Source of the DNA: Desulfonema magnum
Lineage (GTDB): Bacteria > Desulfobacterota > Desulfobacteria > Desulfobacterales > 4be13
DNA: 64,000 bases
Direction of reading: 5' to 3'
Assembly (NCBI RefSeq): GCF_017377395.1
Contig: NZ_CP061800.1
Coordinates: 5,849,633 to 5,913,632, forward strand
The translations under genes and the position numbers were made by a program. The notes below the pieces were generated by a model, which saw only the letters and a program-made list of their open reading frames with translations, made no database searches and had not been told where the DNA came from. Numbering within the stretch: the stretch's first letter is position 1; every line of letters starts with the position of its first letter. Positions 62,716 to 64,000 of this stretch are shown in pieces.

Positions 62716-63066
62716 ATGCCTAAATTGGTAGTGTTCTAAAACTGGACTTAAACTTTTTAACCCATTGAATCAATTTGGCAAATATCGGGGCAAGTCCAGT
62801 TTTAGAACACCACCCATGAGCCCATACACGTTCACGGTGAATATCAGGGGAAAGAGAGCAAGGCGGAACTGCACATTGAAGACGGCAAAGTTTCAGAAAT
62901 TAAAATCTTAAAAGTGAAAGGCCGCAGACCTCTTGATTCGGCAGAACTTAAAAATTTTGAAATATTTGTGAGTCAGAGAGCAGATGAGATTGTTCAGAAA
63001 TGGATAGATTATTTTGTTCTGCATAAAAAGGTGAAATTTGAAAAAGTAACCAGAAAGGTAAGATAA
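62716..63066 (+). pseudogene. DUF4160 gene interrupted by a MITE
   Basis: ATGCCTAAATTG (MPKL) at 62716 with AAGAGG upstream is the usual start of DUF4160 proteins, but GGTAGTGTTC of the 88-bp element follows at once and brings a stop at 62737-62739. After the element the same frame continues HEPIHVHGEYQGKESKAELH, IEDGKVSEIKILKVKGRRPL and VQKWIDYFVLHKKVKFEKV to TAA at 63064. About twenty residues of the usual N-terminus are missing. The stop overlaps the ATG of the DUF2442 gene (TAATG), the normal pairing. Confidence 0.8.
62727..62814 (-). mobile_element. MITE-like element, copy 2
   Basis: 88 bases bounded by GGTAGTGTTCTAAAACTGGA and its inverse TCCAGTTTTAGAACACCACC. Reversed, it aligns with 11018-11113 over ends and interior (CCGATATTT, AATTGATTCAA). 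Inserted in the DUF4160 gene. Confidence 0.78.
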
Positions 63067-63335
63067 TGAATAATCAGACTCTTTCAGATAGCATTGTTAT
63101 CAATGTGACCGAAGCCGAATATGTTTCGCCGTACAAAATCCGACTGTGGTTCAGTGACGGAGCTGAACAGACTGTGAATTTCGAGCCGTTTTTAAAAAAG
63201 TCACATCATCCTGAAATAAAGAAATATCTCAATCAGAATCTGTTTAAAAATTTTTCCATTGCACACGGTCGGCTGGACTGGAACGATTATGATTTGTGTT
63301 TTTCCATGCAGGACTTGTATGAAGGAACAGTATAA
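63066..63335 (+). CDS. DUF2442 protein, partner of DUF4160
   Basis: An 89-residue protein of the DUF2442 family: VINVTEAEYVSPYKIRLWFS then DGAEQTVNFEPFL, and IAHGRLDWNDYDLCFSMQDL with the conserved W near the end. These proteins are commonly encoded with DUF4160 in cassettes and mobile regions, a pair often suspected to be a toxin-antitoxin-like module. Its ATG overlaps the stop of the broken DUF4160 gene, so its translation was coupled to a gene now interrupted. Confidence 0.85.
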   Translation: MNNQTLSDSIVINVTEAEYVSPYKIRLWFSDGAEQTVNFEPFLKKSHHPEIKKYLNQNLFKNFSIAHGRLDWNDYDLCFSMQDLYEGTV

Positions 63336-63342
63336 ATAAAAC

Positions 63343-63406
63343 AGCCAGCTAACCCATCGCTGCACCGGACGCGAAAAGCGTGCGCCGGTGAGCTTTCACG
63401 TTAGCC
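63343..63406 (+). other. attC site 4
   Basis: AGCCAGCTAACCC (63343), arms GCACCGGACGC and GCGTGCGCCGGTG around GAAAA, and CACGTTAGCC ending 63406. A clear attC after the DUF4160/DUF2442 pair. Confidence 0.85.
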
Positions 63407-63440
63407 TGCTTATCAAGTGCCACAAATAAAGGAAAAAGTG

Positions 63441-63662
63441 ATGAACACCTATCATGCAAACTGCACAAATCAGCTTATTCAGGAAATAAAGGCAACACCC
63501 GGCGAGTATCTCCCGGCTTTGCTGAACATCGTGCGGGTTTTCCGTGAGAGCATAACGCTGAAACCGGCGGAAGGCAGCTTCCGACAGGGCTGGGAGGAAG
63601 CCATGAGCGGTGAGACAATGCCGGTTGACGAACTGTGGGCGGGTATCGGAAATGACGAATGA
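63441..63662 (+). CDS. Antitoxin of a cassette toxin-antitoxin pair
   Basis: A 73-residue small acidic protein (TNQLIQEIKATPGEYLPALL, then FRQGWEEAMSGETMPVDELW). The size, its tail, and the 11-base overlap with a RelE/ParE-type toxin gene mark it as the antitoxin. ATG at 63441 follows AAGGAAAAAGTG; a longer frame from 63417 lacks support. It begins 34 bases after attC site 4, at the head of a new cassette. Confidence 0.8.
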   Translation: MNTYHANCTNQLIQEIKATPGEYLPALLNIVRVFRESITLKPAEGSFRQGWEEAMSGETMPVDELWAGIGNDE

Positions 63663-64000
63663 GAAGATTTTTCCCGATGTGGAATTCACTCCCGAATTCA
63701 AACGCAATCTGCGTTCGCTGGCAAAGAGATATCGTCATATCCGCTCGGATGTTCAGCCGGTGATAGAGCAGATTCGGAAGGGCGATTTTGTCGGAGATCA
63801 GATACCGAAAACAGGCGATCATACTATTTTCAAAGTGCGGGTGAGGAACAAAGATATTCGCAAGGGAAAAAGTGCCGGCTATCGTATCATATATTATGTG
63901 AAGACTGAGAGAAAAGTGATACTGATAACGATCTATTCAAAAACCGAACAATCGGATATCACTCCGAATCAGATACGGCAGATATTGAAAAATTATGAAA
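63652..64000 (+). CDS. RelE/ParE-type toxin, cut by the window end
   Basis: At least 116 residues, open to the last base. VEFTPEFKRNLRSLAKRYRH, PVIEQIRKGDFVGDQIPKTG, and GYRIIYYVKTERKVILITIY SKTEQSD-type end are those of RelE/HigB-ParE toxins, which act on mRNA at the ribosome or on gyrase. ATG at 63652 overlaps the antitoxin gene. The stop lies beyond 64000. Confidence 0.83.
   Translation, partial: MTNEKIFPDVEFTPEFKRNLRSLAKRYRHIRSDVQPVIEQIRKGDFVGDQIPKTGDHTIFKVRVRNKDIRKGKSAGYRIIYYVKTERKVILITIYSKTEQSDITPNQIRQILKNYE

Overview
The window reads as a chromosomal segment of a mesophilic, anaerobic sulfate-reducing bacterium of the Desulfobacterota, most like Desulfobacteraceae such as Desulfonema-type organisms. 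The reasons are dsrA-dsrB-dsrD, a dissimilatory-type sat, an nfnAB-type flavin-based electron-bifurcating pair, a sulfide-type Thi4, and an unusually dense load of short palindromic and tandem repeats. The genus is inference; there is no rRNA gene here.

Layout. 0-2 kb: MarR regulator, hotdog thioesterase and flavodoxin-family protein (minus strand). 2.4-7.4 kb: TPR protein, an unrecognised 381-residue protein, dsrA, dsrB and dsrD (minus strand), with a well-formed sigma70-type promoter before dsrA. 8-10.3 kb: PtsP (GAF + enzyme I). 11-18 kb: promoter, TPP riboswitch with terminator, thiC, two tandem-repeat arrays, thi4, pdxS, pdxT and a sodium:solute symporter, i.e. a thiamin and pyridoxal phosphate cofactor block. 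18-21 kb: zinc-ribbon membrane protein and asparagine-synthetase-like protein. 21-25 kb: a tandem double periplasmic binding protein and a SpoIIE/HAMP phosphatase, a likely sensing pair. 26.5-29 kb: fused Sat/APS kinase and CysQ. 29.6-33.7 kb: PilZ protein, a decayed PilZ copy, and nfnAB with a structured leader. 34-44 kb: TatD, RNase II-family enzyme, Cache-HAMP-PAS-GGDEF cyclase, Nudix, Smr and canonical sat. 43.6-48 kb: truncated Rpn-type gene, a 63-bp tandem array and an overlapping three-gene HisZ/HisG/HisG operon in which one HisG copy has lost its PRPP loop. 49-58 kb: NMT1-type ABC transporter, two small solute-binding proteins, an RND pump and a comF gene broken by one in-frame stop. 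59-64 kb: a chromosomal integron (frameshifted intI plus a cassette array) running off the end of the window.

How the genes work together. Sat activates sulfate for respiration and DsrAB/DsrD carry the sulfite step. NfnAB balances NADH, NADPH and ferredoxin. The fused Sat/APS kinase with CysQ handles PAPS metabolism. The thi/pdx block is placed under TPP control by its first leader.

The most interesting parts are the integron, including a cassette with no gene built of ~50-bp repeats and ten copies of an 18-bp palindrome next to its first recombination site; the HisZ-HisG-HisG operon; the nfnAB leader, laid out as promoter, enclosing helix, intrinsic terminator and ribosome binding site; and a 307-bp transposon-like element with 8-bp target duplication and three copies of an operator-like palindrome. 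At least six families of dispersed palindromic repeats fill the gaps between genes. All calls come from reading the sequence; no database search was run.
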